The notes beneath the pieces were generated by a model, which did not search any database, was not told the origin of the DNA, and worked only from the letters and a program-made list of their open reading frames with translations. This document shows positions 36,862 through 48,252 of a stretch of DNA of 64,000 bases, piece by piece. The translations under genes were made by a program, and so were the position numbers. How positions within the stretch are numbered: position 1 is the stretch's first letter; every line of letters starts with the position of its first letter. The stretch comes from Azonexus sp. (GTDB taxonomy: Bacteria > Pseudomonadota > Gammaproteobacteria > Burkholderiales > Rhodocyclaceae): assembly GCF_030824335.1 (NCBI RefSeq), contig NZ_JAVBXX010000007.1:1-64000 (forward strand). The letters are read 5' to 3'.

Positions 36862-37967
36862 AACGCATCGCTTTCTTGAGCGTCTTGATCACGCTCGCAA
36901 TTCAGCCCTTGGCCGCACATGAAGGCCACGACCACGGCGATGAAAAAGCGGCTTTGCCCAATCTCGGCAACACGCCGCAGCGTCTGGCCGATGGCGTCGT
37001 CTTCCTGCCCAAGGCGGCTCAGCGCCAGATGGGCATCCTGACGCAGCCGGCAGCCACAGCCGAGGTGGCGCGGGTGGTCGAATTGGCTGGGCAGGTGGTC
37101 ATGGATCCTCTGCGTGGCGGTCGGGTGCAGGCGATGCTGGCCGGGCGCATCGAGGCCGGGCCGAAAGGTTTGCCGAGGCTTGGCAGTCGGGTGAACAAGG
37201 GTGAAGTGCTGGCCCGCGTGGTCCCGTCGTCCGGTCAGATTGAGCGTGCCGATCTGGCGGCGCAACTGGCTGAATTGCAGTCAGCGCGGCAACTGGCGCA
37301 AAAGCGTCTGGCCCGCCTGCGCGAACTGGCCGATAGCGTGCCGGGCAAGGACATCGAGGCGGCGGAAAGCGAGTTGGCGAGTCTGCAGGGACGCGTTGCG
37401 GCGGTCAGCCACGGTGTTTCCGGCAGCGATGCGCTGGTGGCGCCGGTGTCCGGTGTCATTGCGGCAGTCAATGCAGTGCTTGGTCAGGTGGTTGATGCCG
37501 GCGAACTGGTGTTCGAGATAGTCGATCCCGATGCCTTGCAGGTCGAAGCGCTGGCTTATGAGGCGCTGGCCGCGGAAGAAGTGCAGGGCGCTGCGCTAGC
37601 CGTCGGTGAGCGCAGTGTCGCGCTGGATTTCCTCGGTGCTTCGCGCCGCTTGCGCGAACAGGCGCTGCCGTTGCGATTTGGCAAACGCGGCCAGGCTGTC
37701 GGTTTAATGCTGCCGCTCGGTCAGCCGGTGAAAATCCAGGTGAAATTGCGGTCGACCGCGAAAGGCCTGCCGATTGCCCAGCGGGCGCTGGTACGCAGCG
37801 CCGCCAACGTCGCCATGGTCTGGGTCAAGACATCGGCCGAGCGCTTTACGCCGAAGCCGGTCCGCCATCAGCCGCTCGACGGGGCGCAGGTGCTCGTCAC
37901 CGACGGGCTGGCCGACGGTGATCGTGTCGTCGTCGACGGCGCGACGCTGATCAACCAGATCCGCTGA
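36858..37967 (+). CDS. RND efflux periplasmic adaptor subunit (CzcB/CusB type)
   Basis: A 369-residue membrane-fusion protein linking the pump to the outer-membrane channel. The signal peptide (about 1-20) is followed by a His/Asp-rich metal-binding start, HEGHDHGDE, then a lipoyl-like domain, an alpha-hairpin (about 125-185), and beta-barrel and membrane-proximal domains to the end. Heavy-metal adaptors often carry such N-terminal His clusters, which supports a metal substrate. Coupled by ATGA overlap to the upstream gene; 13 bases separate it from the pump gene. Contains a GCGGTCGACCGC palindrome at 37748-37759. Confidence 0.9.
   Translation: MKRIAFLSVLITLAIQPLAAHEGHDHGDEKAALPNLGNTPQRLADGVVFLPKAAQRQMGILTQPAATAEVARVVELAGQVVMDPLRGGRVQAMLAGRIEAGPKGLPRLGSRVNKGEVLARVVPSSGQIERADLAAQLAELQSARQLAQKRLARLRELADSVPGKDIEAAESELASLQGRVAAVSHGVSGSDALVAPVSGVIAAVNAVLGQVVDAGELVFEIVDPDALQVEALAYEALAAEEVQGAALAVGERSVALDFLGASRRLREQALPLRFGKRGQAVGLMLPLGQPVKIQVKLRSTAKGLPIAQRALVRSAANVAMVWVKTSAERFTPKPVRHQPLDGAQVLVTDGLADGDRVVVDGATLINQIR
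37748..37759. repeat. Palindromic copy of the iterated word inside the adaptor gene
   Basis: GCGGTCGACCGC, a perfect 12-bp palindrome in the coding region of the adaptor. Confidence 0.6.
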
Positions 37968-37980
37968 GCGAGGCCGCATC

Positions 37981-40900
37981 ATGTTCCAGTGGTTATTGAA
38001 CAACAGCCTGGCCAGCCGCCTGCCGGTCCTGGTCTGCGCCGTGCTGCTGATGGCCTACGGCGCCTTCGAGGCGCAGCGGCTGCCGGTCGACGTCTTTCCC
38101 GACCTGAACAAGCCGACCGTGACGCTGATGACCGAATCCGGTGGCATGGCCGCCGAGGAAGTCGAGCAACTGGTCAGTTTCCCGCTCGAGACGGCGTTGA
38201 ACGGGCTGCCCGGCGTTGCCGGCGTGCGCTCGGTGTCGAGTCCGGGGCTGTCCTTCGTCTATGTCTCCTTCGACTGGGGCGTCGATCTCTACCGCGCCCG
38301 GCAGATGGTCGCCGAGCGCCTGACCGCGCTGCAGGGCACCTTGCCGCCCGGCGTCGTGCCGCACATGGGGCCGGTGTCGTCGATCATGGGCGAGGTGATG
38401 ATGCTGGCGATCCCCCTCGAGGTGACACAAGAGCGCGAGGGCGGTGACGCCATGGCGGCGCGCGAGTACGCCGACTGGGTGCTGCGGCCGCGGCTGATGG
38501 CGGTCGCTGGCGTTGCCCAGGTGATACCGATCGGCGGCGAGGTACGCCAGTTCCAGGTGCAGCCGGATACCCGCCGCATGGCTGAACTCGGAATCACGCT
38601 GGAGATGCTCGAAGGTGCGCTGAGTGGCTATTCGGCGAACACTTCGGGCGGTTTCCTGGAAGTGAACGGGCGCGAATACCTGATCCGTCACATCGGCCGC
38701 AGCGCCAGCCTGGAAAACCTGCAAAATCTCGCGTTGACCGCAAGAAACGGCCAGGCCGTGCTGCTCCGCCAAGTCGCCACGGTGACCTTCGCCGCTGCCA
38801 CCAAGCGCGGCGATGCCGGCTTCAACGGCGCGCCGGCGGTGATCCTGAGCATTCAGAAGCAGCCGACCGCCGACACCGTCGACCTGACCCGCCGGCTGGA
38901 AAGCGCGCTCGCCGAGATGCGGAAGAGCCTGCCGGCCGGCGTGCTGGCGCCGGAGGTCGTCTTCCGCCAGAGCGATTTCATCCAGTCGTCAATCGACAAC
39001 CTGCAGGCCAAGTTGCTGCTTGCCGCCTGTCTGGTCGCCGCGGTGCTGTTCTTCTTCCTCGGCAACCTGCGCACGATGCTGATCTCGCTGACGGCGATTC
39101 CATTGTCGATCCTGATCGCGGTGCTGGTCTTCAAGTGGCTCGGGTTGTCGATCAATACGATGACGCTGGGCGGCTTGGCGATCGCCATCGGCGAACTGGT
39201 CGACGATGCGGTGGTCGATGTCGAGAACATCCTGCGCCGGTTGCGCAACGCGGCGGCGCGCGGCGAGCCGTACCAGCTGACCGAACTGGTCGTCGCCGCC
39301 TCGCTGGAAGTGCGCTCGGCAATTGTCTATGCAACGTTGATCATCGCGCTGGTTTTCGTCCCGCTGTTCGCGCTGCCGGGCATTGAGGGGCGGCTGTTCG
39401 TGCCGCTCGGGATCGCCTACATCGTCTCCATCCTGGCGTCCTTGCTGGTCTCGGTGACGGTGACGCCGGTGCTGTCGTGGTACCTGCTGCCGAAGCTGGC
39501 GGCGGGGCGGCACGGTGACACGGTGCTGGTCGAATGGCTGAAGCGGCATTACCGGCAGGCGCTCGAAGCGGTGCTGCGGGCGCCGCGCCGGCCAGTCGCC
39601 GTTGCCGGTTTGGCCGTGCTTATCGCTGCCGCTGCCGTGCCGTTCTTCCCGACCACCTTCCTGCCGCCGTTCAACGAAGGCTCGATGACGGTGATGCTGC
39701 GCCTCAACCCCGGCGTCACGCTGGCTGAGTCGGTGCGCATCGCCAGCCAGGCCGAACGCCTGCTGCTGACGGTGCCGGAAGTCGAACATATCGGTCGCCG
39801 TTCCGGGCGTGCCGAACTCGACGAGCACGCTGAGGGCGTCCATGTTTCGGAACTGGAAATCCGTTTGAAACCCGGCGGACGCAGCAAGGACGAAATCCAC
39901 GCCGATATCCGTCAGCGTCTGAAAGACCTGCCGGGCAGCCTGAATCTCGGCCAGCCGATCTCGCACCGGATCGACCACATGCTGTCAGGCGTCCGCGCCC
40001 AGGTGGCGATCAAGGTCTTCGGTGACGACCTCGACCTCCTGCGCGCGCAGGCCGCGGCGCTGCAGCAGCGCCTGCAGCGGATTGCCGGGGTCGCCGACCT
40101 GGAAATCGAGAAGCAGGTGCTGGCGCCGCAGATCAAGGTGCAGGTCGATTTCGACGCGGCGGCGCGTTACGGGCTGTCTTCCGGTCAACTGCTGCGCAAC
40201 CTGCAAATGCTGGTCGATGGTGAGAAGGTCACGCAGATTGTTGACGGCAATCGTCGCTTCGACCTGCTGGTTCGTCTGCCGGAAGGTGGTCGTGGGCCGG
40301 ACGGACTGCGCAACCTGCTGATCGAGACGCCGCTCGGCCCGGTGCCCTTGGCCAAACTGGCGCAGATTGAGGATAGCGACGGGCCGAACCAGATCGTCCG
40401 CGACGACGGCCGGCGGCGCATCGTCATCTCGCTCAACGCGCAGGGGCGGGCGTTGTCCGACGTCGTCGCCGACATCCGCGCGGCGATTGCCGAACAGCCG
40501 CTGCCGGAAGGCTATTTCGTCACGCTTGGCGGCCAGTTCCAGGCGCAGGAGGAGGCGGCACGGCTGATCGCGGTGCTCGCCATCGGCTCGGCGATCCTGA
40601 TCTTCATGGTCCTCTACGGCCGCTACCGCTCGGCGCTGCTCGCCGCGCTGATCATGGCCAACGTGCCGCTGGCGCTGGTCGGTGCCGTCTTCGGCCTGTG
40701 GCTGTCCGGGCAGCCGCTGTCGATCGCGGCGCTGATCGGCTTCATTACGCTGGCCGGCATCTCGACGCGCAACGGCATCCTCAAGGTCAGCCACTGGCTG
40801 AACCTGATGCGTTTCGAGGGCGAGCAGTTCGACACCGCGATGATCGTCCGCGGTTCGCTCGAACGCCTGACGCCGGTGCTGATGACCGCGCTGGTTGCCG

Positions 40901-41097
40901 CCTTCGCGCTGGCGCCGCTGCTCTTCGAGGCCGAACAACCGGGCACAGAGATCCTGCATCCGGTCGCCGTGGTGATCTTTTCCGGCCTGATCGGCGCCAC
41001 GCTGCTCGATACCTTCATCACCCCCGCGCTGTTCTGGCTGTTCGGTCGCAAGGCCGCCGAACGCCTGCAGCGCGAGAATTTCAACGAAGCACTTTGA
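37981..41097 (+). CDS. Heavy-metal efflux RND pump (CzcA/CusA family)
   Basis: A 1038-residue inner-membrane proton-driven pump with 12 helices and two large periplasmic loops, full length. It belongs to the heavy-metal (HME) group. The diagnostic fourth helix reads AIGELVDDAVVDVEN (402-416), which is neither the DFG/DGA form of CzcA-type Zn/Co/Cd pumps nor the AIG/DAA form of CusA-type Cu/Ag pumps. It resembles the small group with D-D-A and V-E-N whose substrate is less certain. LPVDVFPDLNKPTVTLMTE at the start is typical. It works with the adaptor and channel encoded just upstream. No metal regulator gene is next to it. Confidence 0.92.
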   Translation: MFQWLLNNSLASRLPVLVCAVLLMAYGAFEAQRLPVDVFPDLNKPTVTLMTESGGMAAEEVEQLVSFPLETALNGLPGVAGVRSVSSPGLSFVYVSFDWGVDLYRARQMVAERLTALQGTLPPGVVPHMGPVSSIMGEVMMLAIPLEVTQEREGGDAMAAREYADWVLRPRLMAVAGVAQVIPIGGEVRQFQVQPDTRRMAELGITLEMLEGALSGYSANTSGGFLEVNGREYLIRHIGRSASLENLQNLALTARNGQAVLLRQVATVTFAAATKRGDAGFNGAPAVILSIQKQPTADTVDLTRRLESALAEMRKSLPAGVLAPEVVFRQSDFIQSSIDNLQAKLLLAACLVAAVLFFFLGNLRTMLISLTAIPLSILIAVLVFKWLGLSINTMTLGGLAIAIGELVDDAVVDVENILRRLRNAAARGEPYQLTELVVAASLEVRSAIVYATLIIALVFVPLFALPGIEGRLFVPLGIAYIVSILASLLVSVTVTPVLSWYLLPKLAAGRHGDTVLVEWLKRHYRQALEAVLRAPRRPVAVAGLAVLIAAAAVPFFPTTFLPPFNEGSMTVMLRLNPGVTLAESVRIASQAERLLLTVPEVEHIGRRSGRAELDEHAEGVHVSELEIRLKPGGRSKDEIHADIRQRLKDLPGSLNLGQPISHRIDHMLSGVRAQVAIKVFGDDLDLLRAQAAALQQRLQRIAGVADLEIEKQVLAPQIKVQVDFDAAARYGLSSGQLLRNLQMLVDGEKVTQIVDGNRRFDLLVRLPEGGRGPDGLRNLLIETPLGPVPLAKLAQIEDSDGPNQIVRDDGRRRIVISLNAQGRALSDVVADIRAAIAEQPLPEGYFVTLGGQFQAQEEAARLIAVLAIGSAILIFMVLYGRYRSALLAALIMANVPLALVGAVFGLWLSGQPLSIAALIGFITLAGISTRNGILKVSHWLNLMRFEGEQFDTAMIVRGSLERLTPVLMTALVAAFALAPLLFEAEQPGTEILHPVAVVIFSGLIGATLLDTFITPALFWLFGRKAAERLQRENFNEAL

Positions 41098-41121
41098 CTT
41101 TTAACCGCAAGGAGAAACCCC

Positions 41122-41493
41122 ATGAACAAGTTGTTTTCCATTTTTTGCCTTTCCGCGCTGTTGACCGCAGTACCGGCAATTGCCCATGAAATGCACGGTC
41201 AGGCCATGCACGGCGGCATCGTCGCCGAGGCCGGTCATGCGCAATTCGAGATCGTTTCCAAGGATGGCGGTGTCAGCGTGATCGTGACCAATCACGGCGC
41301 ACCGGTGGCCAGTGCCGGGGCTTCCGGCAAGTTGACGGTGCTGGCCGGCAGTAGCAAGAGCGAAATCGAATTGAAGCCGGCTGGTGAAAATCGCTTGGCC
41401 GGGCAGGGCAGCTTGCCGGCAGGTGCCAAGCTCTTGATCAGCGTCACCCTGCCGGGCAAAAAGCCGCTGCAGGCGCGCGCCGTCGTCAAATAA
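41122..41493 (+). CDS. Small periplasmic protein of the efflux operon
   Basis: A 123-residue exported protein I do not recognise. Signal peptide at about 1-21 (cut near AIAHE), directly followed by HEMHGQAMHGG, a His/Met cluster suited to binding soft metals, then a beta-rich domain of about 90 residues with no Cys. AAGGAG lies upstream of the ATG. It is 24 bases after the pump gene, so surely in the operon. A periplasmic metal chaperone or sponge is a reasonable inference from the His/Met motif and context only. Confidence 0.78.
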   Translation: MNKLFSIFCLSALLTAVPAIAHEMHGQAMHGGIVAEAGHAQFEIVSKDGGVSVIVTNHGAPVASAGASGKLTVLAGSSKSEIELKPAGENRLAGQGSLPAGAKLLISVTLPGKKPLQARAVVK

Positions 41494-41503
41494 GGAGGAA
41501 ACG

Positions 41504-41971
41504 ATGTCTTCGTTAATTTCCCGGCGGCGTCTGTTGTTGGCATCGCTGACCGCTGCTTTGCCCGGTGTGCTTTGGGCGGCAGCCGATAAAACCTTGGTCG
41601 AAGTCTGGAAAAGCCCCTATTGCGGTTGCTGCAAGGACTGGATTAGCTATCTGGAAAGCAGTGGCTTTGCCGTGCGTACGCATGAGGTCCAGGATCTCGA
41701 TGCGGCCCGCCGGCGCTTGGGCATGCCTGAGCGGTTTGCTTCATGTCATACCGCCAAAGTAGCTGGCTACTTGCTGGAAGGGCATGTGCCTGCCAGGGAA
41801 ATCCAGCGTTTGCTGAAAGAAAAGCCGGCGGCGCTGGGCATTGCGGTGCCCGGCATGCCCGTCGGTTCACCGGGCATGGATGGCCCGGCCTACGGTGGCC
41901 GGTGCGATCCCTTCGATGTCCTGCTGGTGTCGCGCGACGGGCGGGCCGCCGTGTTTTCTTCCTATCGCTAG
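41504..41971 (+). CDS. DUF411 metal-binding protein
   Basis: A 155-residue exported protein of the DUF411 family, often found with copper or other metal resistance genes. A Tat-like leader (SRRRLLLASLTAALPG, cut near LWAAA) precedes a thioredoxin-like domain with the conserved YCGCCKDW (about 38-45), FASCHTAKV, and the C-terminal YGGRCDPFDV. GGAGGAAA stands before the ATG, 10 bases after the preceding gene. The Cys residues suit metal binding. Its 3' end overlaps the converging kinase gene by four bases. Confidence 0.9.
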   Translation: MSSLISRRRLLLASLTAALPGVLWAAADKTLVEVWKSPYCGCCKDWISYLESSGFAVRTHEVQDLDAARRRLGMPERFASCHTAKVAGYLLEGHVPAREIQRLLKEKPAALGIAVPGMPVGSPGMDGPAYGGRCDPFDVLLVSRDGRAAVFSSYR

Positions 41972-44190
41972 TGGTGTTTTCTGCTCAGCCATTTGAGCAG
42001 TGTTTCAAACAGGTGCTCGGGGTTGACCGGCTTGCTGATGTGTTCGTCCATACCGGCTTCGATACACAGGCGACGGTCTTCCTCGAAGGCATTGGCGGTC
42101 ATGGCAAGAATCGGGGTGCGGGCGTGTGCCGGCAGGCTACGGATGATGCGTGTCGCTTCGACGCCGTTCATTCTCGGCATCTGCATGTCCATCAGGATCA
42201 GTGCGTAAGCCTTGCCGGAGGCCATGCTCACTGCGTCTTCGCCATTTTCTGCCACATCGACGAGCAAGCCGACATCTTCAAGCAGGCTGCGTGAAACCTC
42301 CTGGTTGATCGGCTCGTCTTCCGCCAGCAGGATGCGGCTGCCGGAAAATTCGCACGTCAGTCGTTCGGCAGTGGCATCGGGTGAATGCGCGATGCTGAGC
42401 GGGAGGTTTTCCGCTGCCTTGCCAAGGCGAACGGTGAACCAGAAGGTACTGCCTTTGCCGACTTCGCTGCTCAGGCCGATTTCGCCGCCCATCAGGCGAA
42501 CCAGATGCTTGCTGATAGCCAGTCCGAGCCCGGTGCCGCCATATTTTCGGCTCATCGAGTTGTCGGCCTGCTCGAAGGCGGTGAACAGGCGTGCCTGATC
42601 GCCAGGGGTGATGCCAATCCCGGTGTCCTGGATGGTGAAGCGCAGGTTGACGCCTTCGCTGTCCGCGTCGAGCATTTCGGCGTGTAGTGTCACGCTGCCT
42701 TCGGCGGTGAATTTGATGGCATTGGCTGCCAGGTTGAGCAGTATCTGACTCAGGCGCAAGGGGTCGCCGCGCAGCGGCAGTTCACCGAGTGCTGGTGCCG
42801 CCTGGACATTCAGTTGCAGCCCTTTTTCCGTGGCCCGATGGTTGAGCATGCTGAACAGGTTTTCCAGCACTTCACCGAAGCGGAAGTCGATCTGTTCGAG
42901 AACCAGTCGCTCGGCTTCGATTTTCGAAATGTCGAGGATGTCGTTGATCACGGCGAGCAGATGTTGCGAGGCCTGTTCGATCTTTTCCAGCTGATTGCGC
43001 AGCACGGGTTCCTGCGAGCGACGCAAGGCCAGGCCGGTCATGCCCATGATGGCGTTCATTGGCGTGCGCAATTCATGGCTCATGTTGGCCAGGAAAGTGC
43101 TCTTCGCCCGGCTGGCGGCTTCGGCGGTTTCCTTGGCGACGGAGAGCGCCGTCGTGCGCTCCTCGACAAGGGCTTCCAGATGTTCGTTATATGTCGCGAG
43201 TTCGGCTTCTGCCTGCTTGCGCTGGTTGATATCCATGTGGGTGCCGGCCATCCACAACGGTTTTCCGTCGGCGCTGCGCTCGATCACCTTGCCGCGATCC
43301 AGCACCCAGATCCAGCTGCCGTTTTTGTGCCGCATTCGGGCATCGCATTCGTAGTAATCGTTTTCACCGCAGAAATGGCGTTCCAGTGCGATTTTCGACC
43401 GTGCAAGATCGTCCGGGTGCGTGTACTTGATCCAGGTATCGATGCTGACCGGCTCCAGTGCTGCCTGAGCGTAGCCGATGATGCCGGCCCAGCGTTCATT
43501 GATGCGGATTTCCCCGGTCTGCACATTCCATTCCCAGGTGCCGACATCGGTCGCCCACAGGATATTGGCCAGGCGCTGGCGGTCAGCCTGATGGGCCAGC
43601 TCCGTCTGGCGACGTTTTTTGATGTCCCAGAACAAGGCCACGGCGATCAATGAAACAATCAGGAAGGCACCGCCCAGTATGCTGTTGATCAGCAGGCTGC
43701 GATGGGCAATGTGCTGTGTCTGCAGGTCGACCATTTCTTCCAGGCGCTGCTGGTAATGCCATAGCTCCTGTGCCGCGTTGCGTCCCGGTGTGATGTCGGT
43801 GATGATGGAGAACAACAGGCGCTGACTATCGAAGCCGAAGGGCCGCGAGTGCACTTCGACCGTGCGGATTTCGTTATTGGCGATGCGGTGGCGGAAAATG
43901 AAATAGTTGCGGCCTTCGCTCTCGGCTAGCTTGCGTTCCTCCGCAACCTGCGTCGGTGTGAACGTGTTGATCTGCTGTATCGTCATCTCCCGCAAGCGTT
44001 CCTGGGCGTAGCCATAGAACCGGCTGGCGGCTGGGTTGGCATCGACGATACGACCGGATTCGGGTTCGATCAGCAGCATGACCAAGTCATGCTGCGTGAA
44101 AATTTCATCAAAGCCAGGTGTCTGGGCCGCAGCCTGGGGGAAATATGCGATTGCCGCGAGCAGAACGAAAATGTGAAACAGCTTTTTCAC
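41968..44190 (-). CDS. Hybrid sensor histidine kinase with two PAS domains and a receiver
   Basis: A 740-residue kinase with N-terminal signal/anchor (about 1-22, VKKLFHIFVLLAAIAYF), a periplasmic PAS (about 25-140), membrane helix (about 168-190), cytoplasmic PAS (about 205-325), HisKA His372 in NMSHELRTPMNAIMG, an ATPase domain ([18 protein letters not shown]), and a C-terminal receiver with Asp668 in LILMDMQMPRMNG. The GTG at 44190 is preferred since CGGGGT precedes it and it opens directly into a signal peptide; an ATG 84 bases upstream is the alternative. No Hpt domain or partner regulator is adjacent. Confidence 0.9.
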   Translation of the reverse strand: MKKLFHIFVLLAAIAYFPQAAAQTPGFDEIFTQHDLVMLLIEPESGRIVDANPAASRFYGYAQERLREMTIQQINTFTPTQVAEERKLAESEGRNYFIFRHRIANNEIRTVEVHSRPFGFDSQRLLFSIITDITPGRNAAQELWHYQQRLEEMVDLQTQHIAHRSLLINSILGGAFLIVSLIAVALFWDIKKRRQTELAHQADRQRLANILWATDVGTWEWNVQTGEIRINERWAGIIGYAQAALEPVSIDTWIKYTHPDDLARSKIALERHFCGENDYYECDARMRHKNGSWIWVLDRGKVIERSADGKPLWMAGTHMDINQRKQAEAELATYNEHLEALVEERTTALSVAKETAEAASRAKSTFLANMSHELRTPMNAIMGMTGLALRRSQEPVLRNQLEKIEQASQHLLAVINDILDISKIEAERLVLEQIDFRFGEVLENLFSMLNHRATEKGLQLNVQAAPALGELPLRGDPLRLSQILLNLAANAIKFTAEGSVTLHAEMLDADSEGVNLRFTIQDTGIGITPGDQARLFTAFEQADNSMSRKYGGTGLGLAISKHLVRLMGGEIGLSSEVGKGSTFWFTVRLGKAAENLPLSIAHSPDATAERLTCEFSGSRILLAEDEPINQEVSRSLLEDVGLLVDVAENGEDAVSMASGKAYALILMDMQMPRMNGVEATRIIRSLPAHARTPILAMTANAFEEDRRLCIEAGMDEHISKPVNPEHLFETLLKWLSRKHH

Positions 44191-44352
44191 CAAGACCCCG
44201 GATGGAAGATTGCGTTTGCGCCATTCTCGCCAGTTTTGTCGGCGCTGGCTATGGGTATTTTCCTTGCCAATCATGGTTTTGCGCCGCCTGAAGCGTTTGT
44301 CATGCTGGTCTTTTCAATCGTTGCTGAGCGAAGAGCCGGTGCCCGGCGAATG

Positions 44353-44358
44353 TATAAT
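44353..44358 (+). promoter_or_regulatory. Probable -10 box of prfC
   Basis: A perfect TATAAT preceded by TG, 29 bases upstream of the prfC start; no matching -35 was found at normal spacing. Confidence 0.4.
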
Positions 44359-44387
44359 GCCGCCTTTCCGCTTTTTGCCTGCCTACC

Positions 44388-45962
<1,575 letters not shown>

Positions 45963-45975
45963 CAAAGGTCTGAAC

Positions 45976-46428
45976 ATGAGCGTGCGTGTCCAGGAAGCGG
46001 ATTTCGATGTTGGCAGCGAGTTGACCGCACTACGCGCGGGCGATGCCCGCGTCGGTGCGCTGGCCAGCTTTCTCGGTCTGGTACGTGACTTGAACGACGG
46101 TGCCAGCGTCTCGGCAATGACGCTGGAGCACTATCCCGGCATGACCGAGAAGGCGCTGGAGGAAATCGTCGCCGAAGCCAAAAAACGCTGGGATATCTAC
46201 GACGCGCTGGTCATCCACCGCGTCGGGCCGCTCAAACCCTGCGACCAGATCGTGCTGGTCGCGGTCACCAGCGCGCATCGCGGCGAAGCCTTTGCCGCCT
46301 GCGAGTTCATCATGGACTACCTGAAGACGAAGGCGCCGTTCTGGAAGAAGGAATCGACGCCCGACGGCGGCCGCTGGGTCGATGCCCGGGAAACCGACGA
46401 TTCGTTAGCGGCGCGCTGGCAGAAATAA
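45976..46428 (+). CDS. moaE: Molybdopterin synthase catalytic subunit
   Basis: A 150-residue cytoplasmic subunit that, with MoaD, adds sulphur to precursor Z to give molybdopterin. Family motifs FLGLVRDLN, MTLEHYPGM, HRVGPLKPCDQIVLVAV and the active-site lysines in KTKAPFWKKE (about 117-126) are present. No moaD is adjacent, so the small subunit is encoded elsewhere. The cofactor is needed for nitrate reductase, which fits narXL at the end of the window. Confidence 0.95.
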   Translation: MSVRVQEADFDVGSELTALRAGDARVGALASFLGLVRDLNDGASVSAMTLEHYPGMTEKALEEIVAEAKKRWDIYDALVIHRVGPLKPCDQIVLVAVTSAHRGEAFAACEFIMDYLKTKAPFWKKESTPDGGRWVDARETDDSLAARWQK

Positions 46429-46431
46429 AAA

Positions 46432-46451
46432 AGGGGAGCCGCGGCTCCCCT
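46432..46451 (-). terminator. Terminator of the Cache chemoreceptor gene, with a tandem half copy
   Basis: A perfect 20-bp palindrome (AGGGGAGCCG and complement) that on the minus strand is followed by a run of T, 37 bases after the chemoreceptor stop. The 14 bases GCCGCGGCTCCCCT are repeated exactly in tandem (46438-46451 and 46452-46465). Confidence 0.82.
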
Positions 46452-46487
46452 GCCGCGGCTCCCCTGATCATTGGTTGCTTCAGCCGA

Positions 46488-48122
46488 TTAAACCTTGAAG
46501 CGGGCCACCGCGCTATGCAGCTTGCTCGACAAGCTTTGTAGCTGGCGGGCGGCATCGGCCGTGTGGCGAACCTTCAAGGCACTTTCTTCCGACATCTGGG
46601 CGATGTGTTCCAGATTTTGGGCGATCTGGTTGCTGGCCGAGCTTTGTTCGGCAATCGAATCGGAAATGCCGTTGACCACGGAGGTGACGCGCTGGGCACT
46701 GTCGCGGATGCGATTGATCGAATCGCCCGCCCGGCTGGCCAGTTCGACACCGTTGCAGACCTGGCTGACGCCGTTCTGCATGCTGCTGACCGCGCTCTTC
46801 GTGCCGTTCTGAATCTTCGTCACCATGTCGGCGATTTCGGTGGTGGACAAGCTGGTCCGTTCGGCCAGCTTGCGCACCTCGTCGGCGACCACGGCAAAAC
46901 CACGGCCTTGTTCGCCGGCCCGGGCTGCTTCGATGGCGGCATTCAGTGCCAGCAGATTGGTCTGGTCGGCGATTTCCTTGATTGTATTGACGATGGAGGT
47001 GATGCGTTCGGATTGCCGGCCGAGGTCTTCGACAATTTCCGACGAAGCCTGGACGACGTCGGAAATCTTGCGCATTTCGTTGGCTGCCTGGTGAATGACC
47101 GTAGCGCCTTCTTCGGAAACCGTCCCGGTGTCGCGGGAAATGGAGTGTGCCTCGTCAGCATTTTCCTTGACCTGATCGATGCTGAGCACCATTTCCTCGA
47201 CCGAGGCCGCCATGGAAGACGCAGCGTCGCTTTGCTGCCGGGTACGTTCGGCAACCTCTTCGGAATCCTGCAACAAGCTGTCGGCGGCGCTGGCTACCTG
47301 TTGCGCGTTGTCGACCATGCTGCCAATCATGCCGCGCAAAGTTTCCTGCATGGTTTGCATGTTGGCCAGCAGACTATCCTTGTCGCCATGCTCGCAATCG
47401 ATGGGTGAGGAGAGGTCGCCGGCGGCAATGCGTCGGGCCACGGCCGAAGCGACAGCCGGGTCGCCGCCCAGTGTGTTCAGCAGGTTGCGGGAAACCAGCA
47501 GCAGCGAAATGCCGATGAAACCACTGATGCCCAGGCCCCACAGCACCAGCTTGATGGCGTCTTCGCGGAACTTGGCTTCGACATCGTCAACGTAAATCCC
47601 CGAGCCGACGATCCAGCCCCAGGGCTTGAAGCCCATGACGTAGGATATTTTTTGCACGCCCTCTTCATGACCGGGTTTGGGCCACAAATAATCGACAAAA
47701 CCGGCGCCATCCTTGTTGACGACCTTGTTGAATTCGAGAAACAGGAATTTGCCGTTCTTGTCCTTCAGTTGGTCGAGCTTCTTGCCATTCATTTCCGGCT
47801 TGATCGGGTGCATGACCATCAGGTCGTTCTGGTCGTTGATCCAGAAATATTCCAGCTTGTCGTAACGCATGCCGCGAATCGTTGCGGCGGCAGCAGCTTT
47901 GGCTTCCTCGGCGGTCAGACGGCCGCTTTTTTCCTCGGCCTCGAAATGAACGATAACGCCATGTGCAGCCTCGACCAGGTTGCGCACTTTATTCTGGCGA
48001 TCTTCCATCATCCGTTGCTTGCCGCCGATCAGCAAAACGGCGAACAAGATGATCAAAGCGCCGATAGTGGCGAAGGTCATTGCGGTCAACTTGCCGCGAA
48101 GTGTCATTCCTGATGTTGACAT
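46488..48122 (-). CDS. Methyl-accepting chemotaxis protein with single Cache domain
   Basis: A 544-residue chemoreceptor. Helix at about 10-30, a periplasmic sCache_2-type domain (about 35-180; [39 protein letters not shown]), second helix at about 185-208, HAMP, and a complete signalling hairpin with tip [20 protein letters not shown]. The ATG at 48122 has GGGGGGAAG upstream and discards a long unlikely leader. Such Cache receptors usually sense small organic acids, but the ligand is not readable here. Divergent from clpB. Confidence 0.93.
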   Translation of the reverse strand: MSTSGMTLRGKLTAMTFATIGALIILFAVLLIGGKQRMMEDRQNKVRNLVEAAHGVIVHFEAEEKSGRLTAEEAKAAAAATIRGMRYDKLEYFWINDQNDLMVMHPIKPEMNGKKLDQLKDKNGKFLFLEFNKVVNKDGAGFVDYLWPKPGHEEGVQKISYVMGFKPWGWIVGSGIYVDDVEAKFREDAIKLVLWGLGISGFIGISLLLVSRNLLNTLGGDPAVASAVARRIAAGDLSSPIDCEHGDKDSLLANMQTMQETLRGMIGSMVDNAQQVASAADSLLQDSEEVAERTRQQSDAASSMAASVEEMVLSIDQVKENADEAHSISRDTGTVSEEGATVIHQAANEMRKISDVVQASSEIVEDLGRQSERITSIVNTIKEIADQTNLLALNAAIEAARAGEQGRGFAVVADEVRKLAERTSLSTTEIADMVTKIQNGTKSAVSSMQNGVSQVCNGVELASRAGDSINRIRDSAQRVTSVVNGISDSIAEQSSASNQIAQNLEHIAQMSEESALKVRHTADAARQLQSLSSKLHSAVARFKV

Positions 48123-48223
48123 GGCTTCCCCCCGAGTCAATTCGTGTTGTATTTCAAGGCGTGGAGAATACTCGTTTTTGGCAAATTTTGAATAGCACGT
48201 TCCCTTTGTAATCTTTGAGGTAT

Positions 48224-48252
48224 CTTGAAATTCATGGAAGTGGCTACATCTA
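48224..48252 (+). promoter_or_regulatory. Heat-shock (sigma-32) promoter of clpB
   Basis: CTTGAAA (48224-48230), a 13-base spacer and CTACATCTA (48244-48252), against consensus CTTGAAA-N13-CCCCATNTA. The start site would lie near 48259, about 30 bases before the clpB ATG. Confidence 0.82.
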
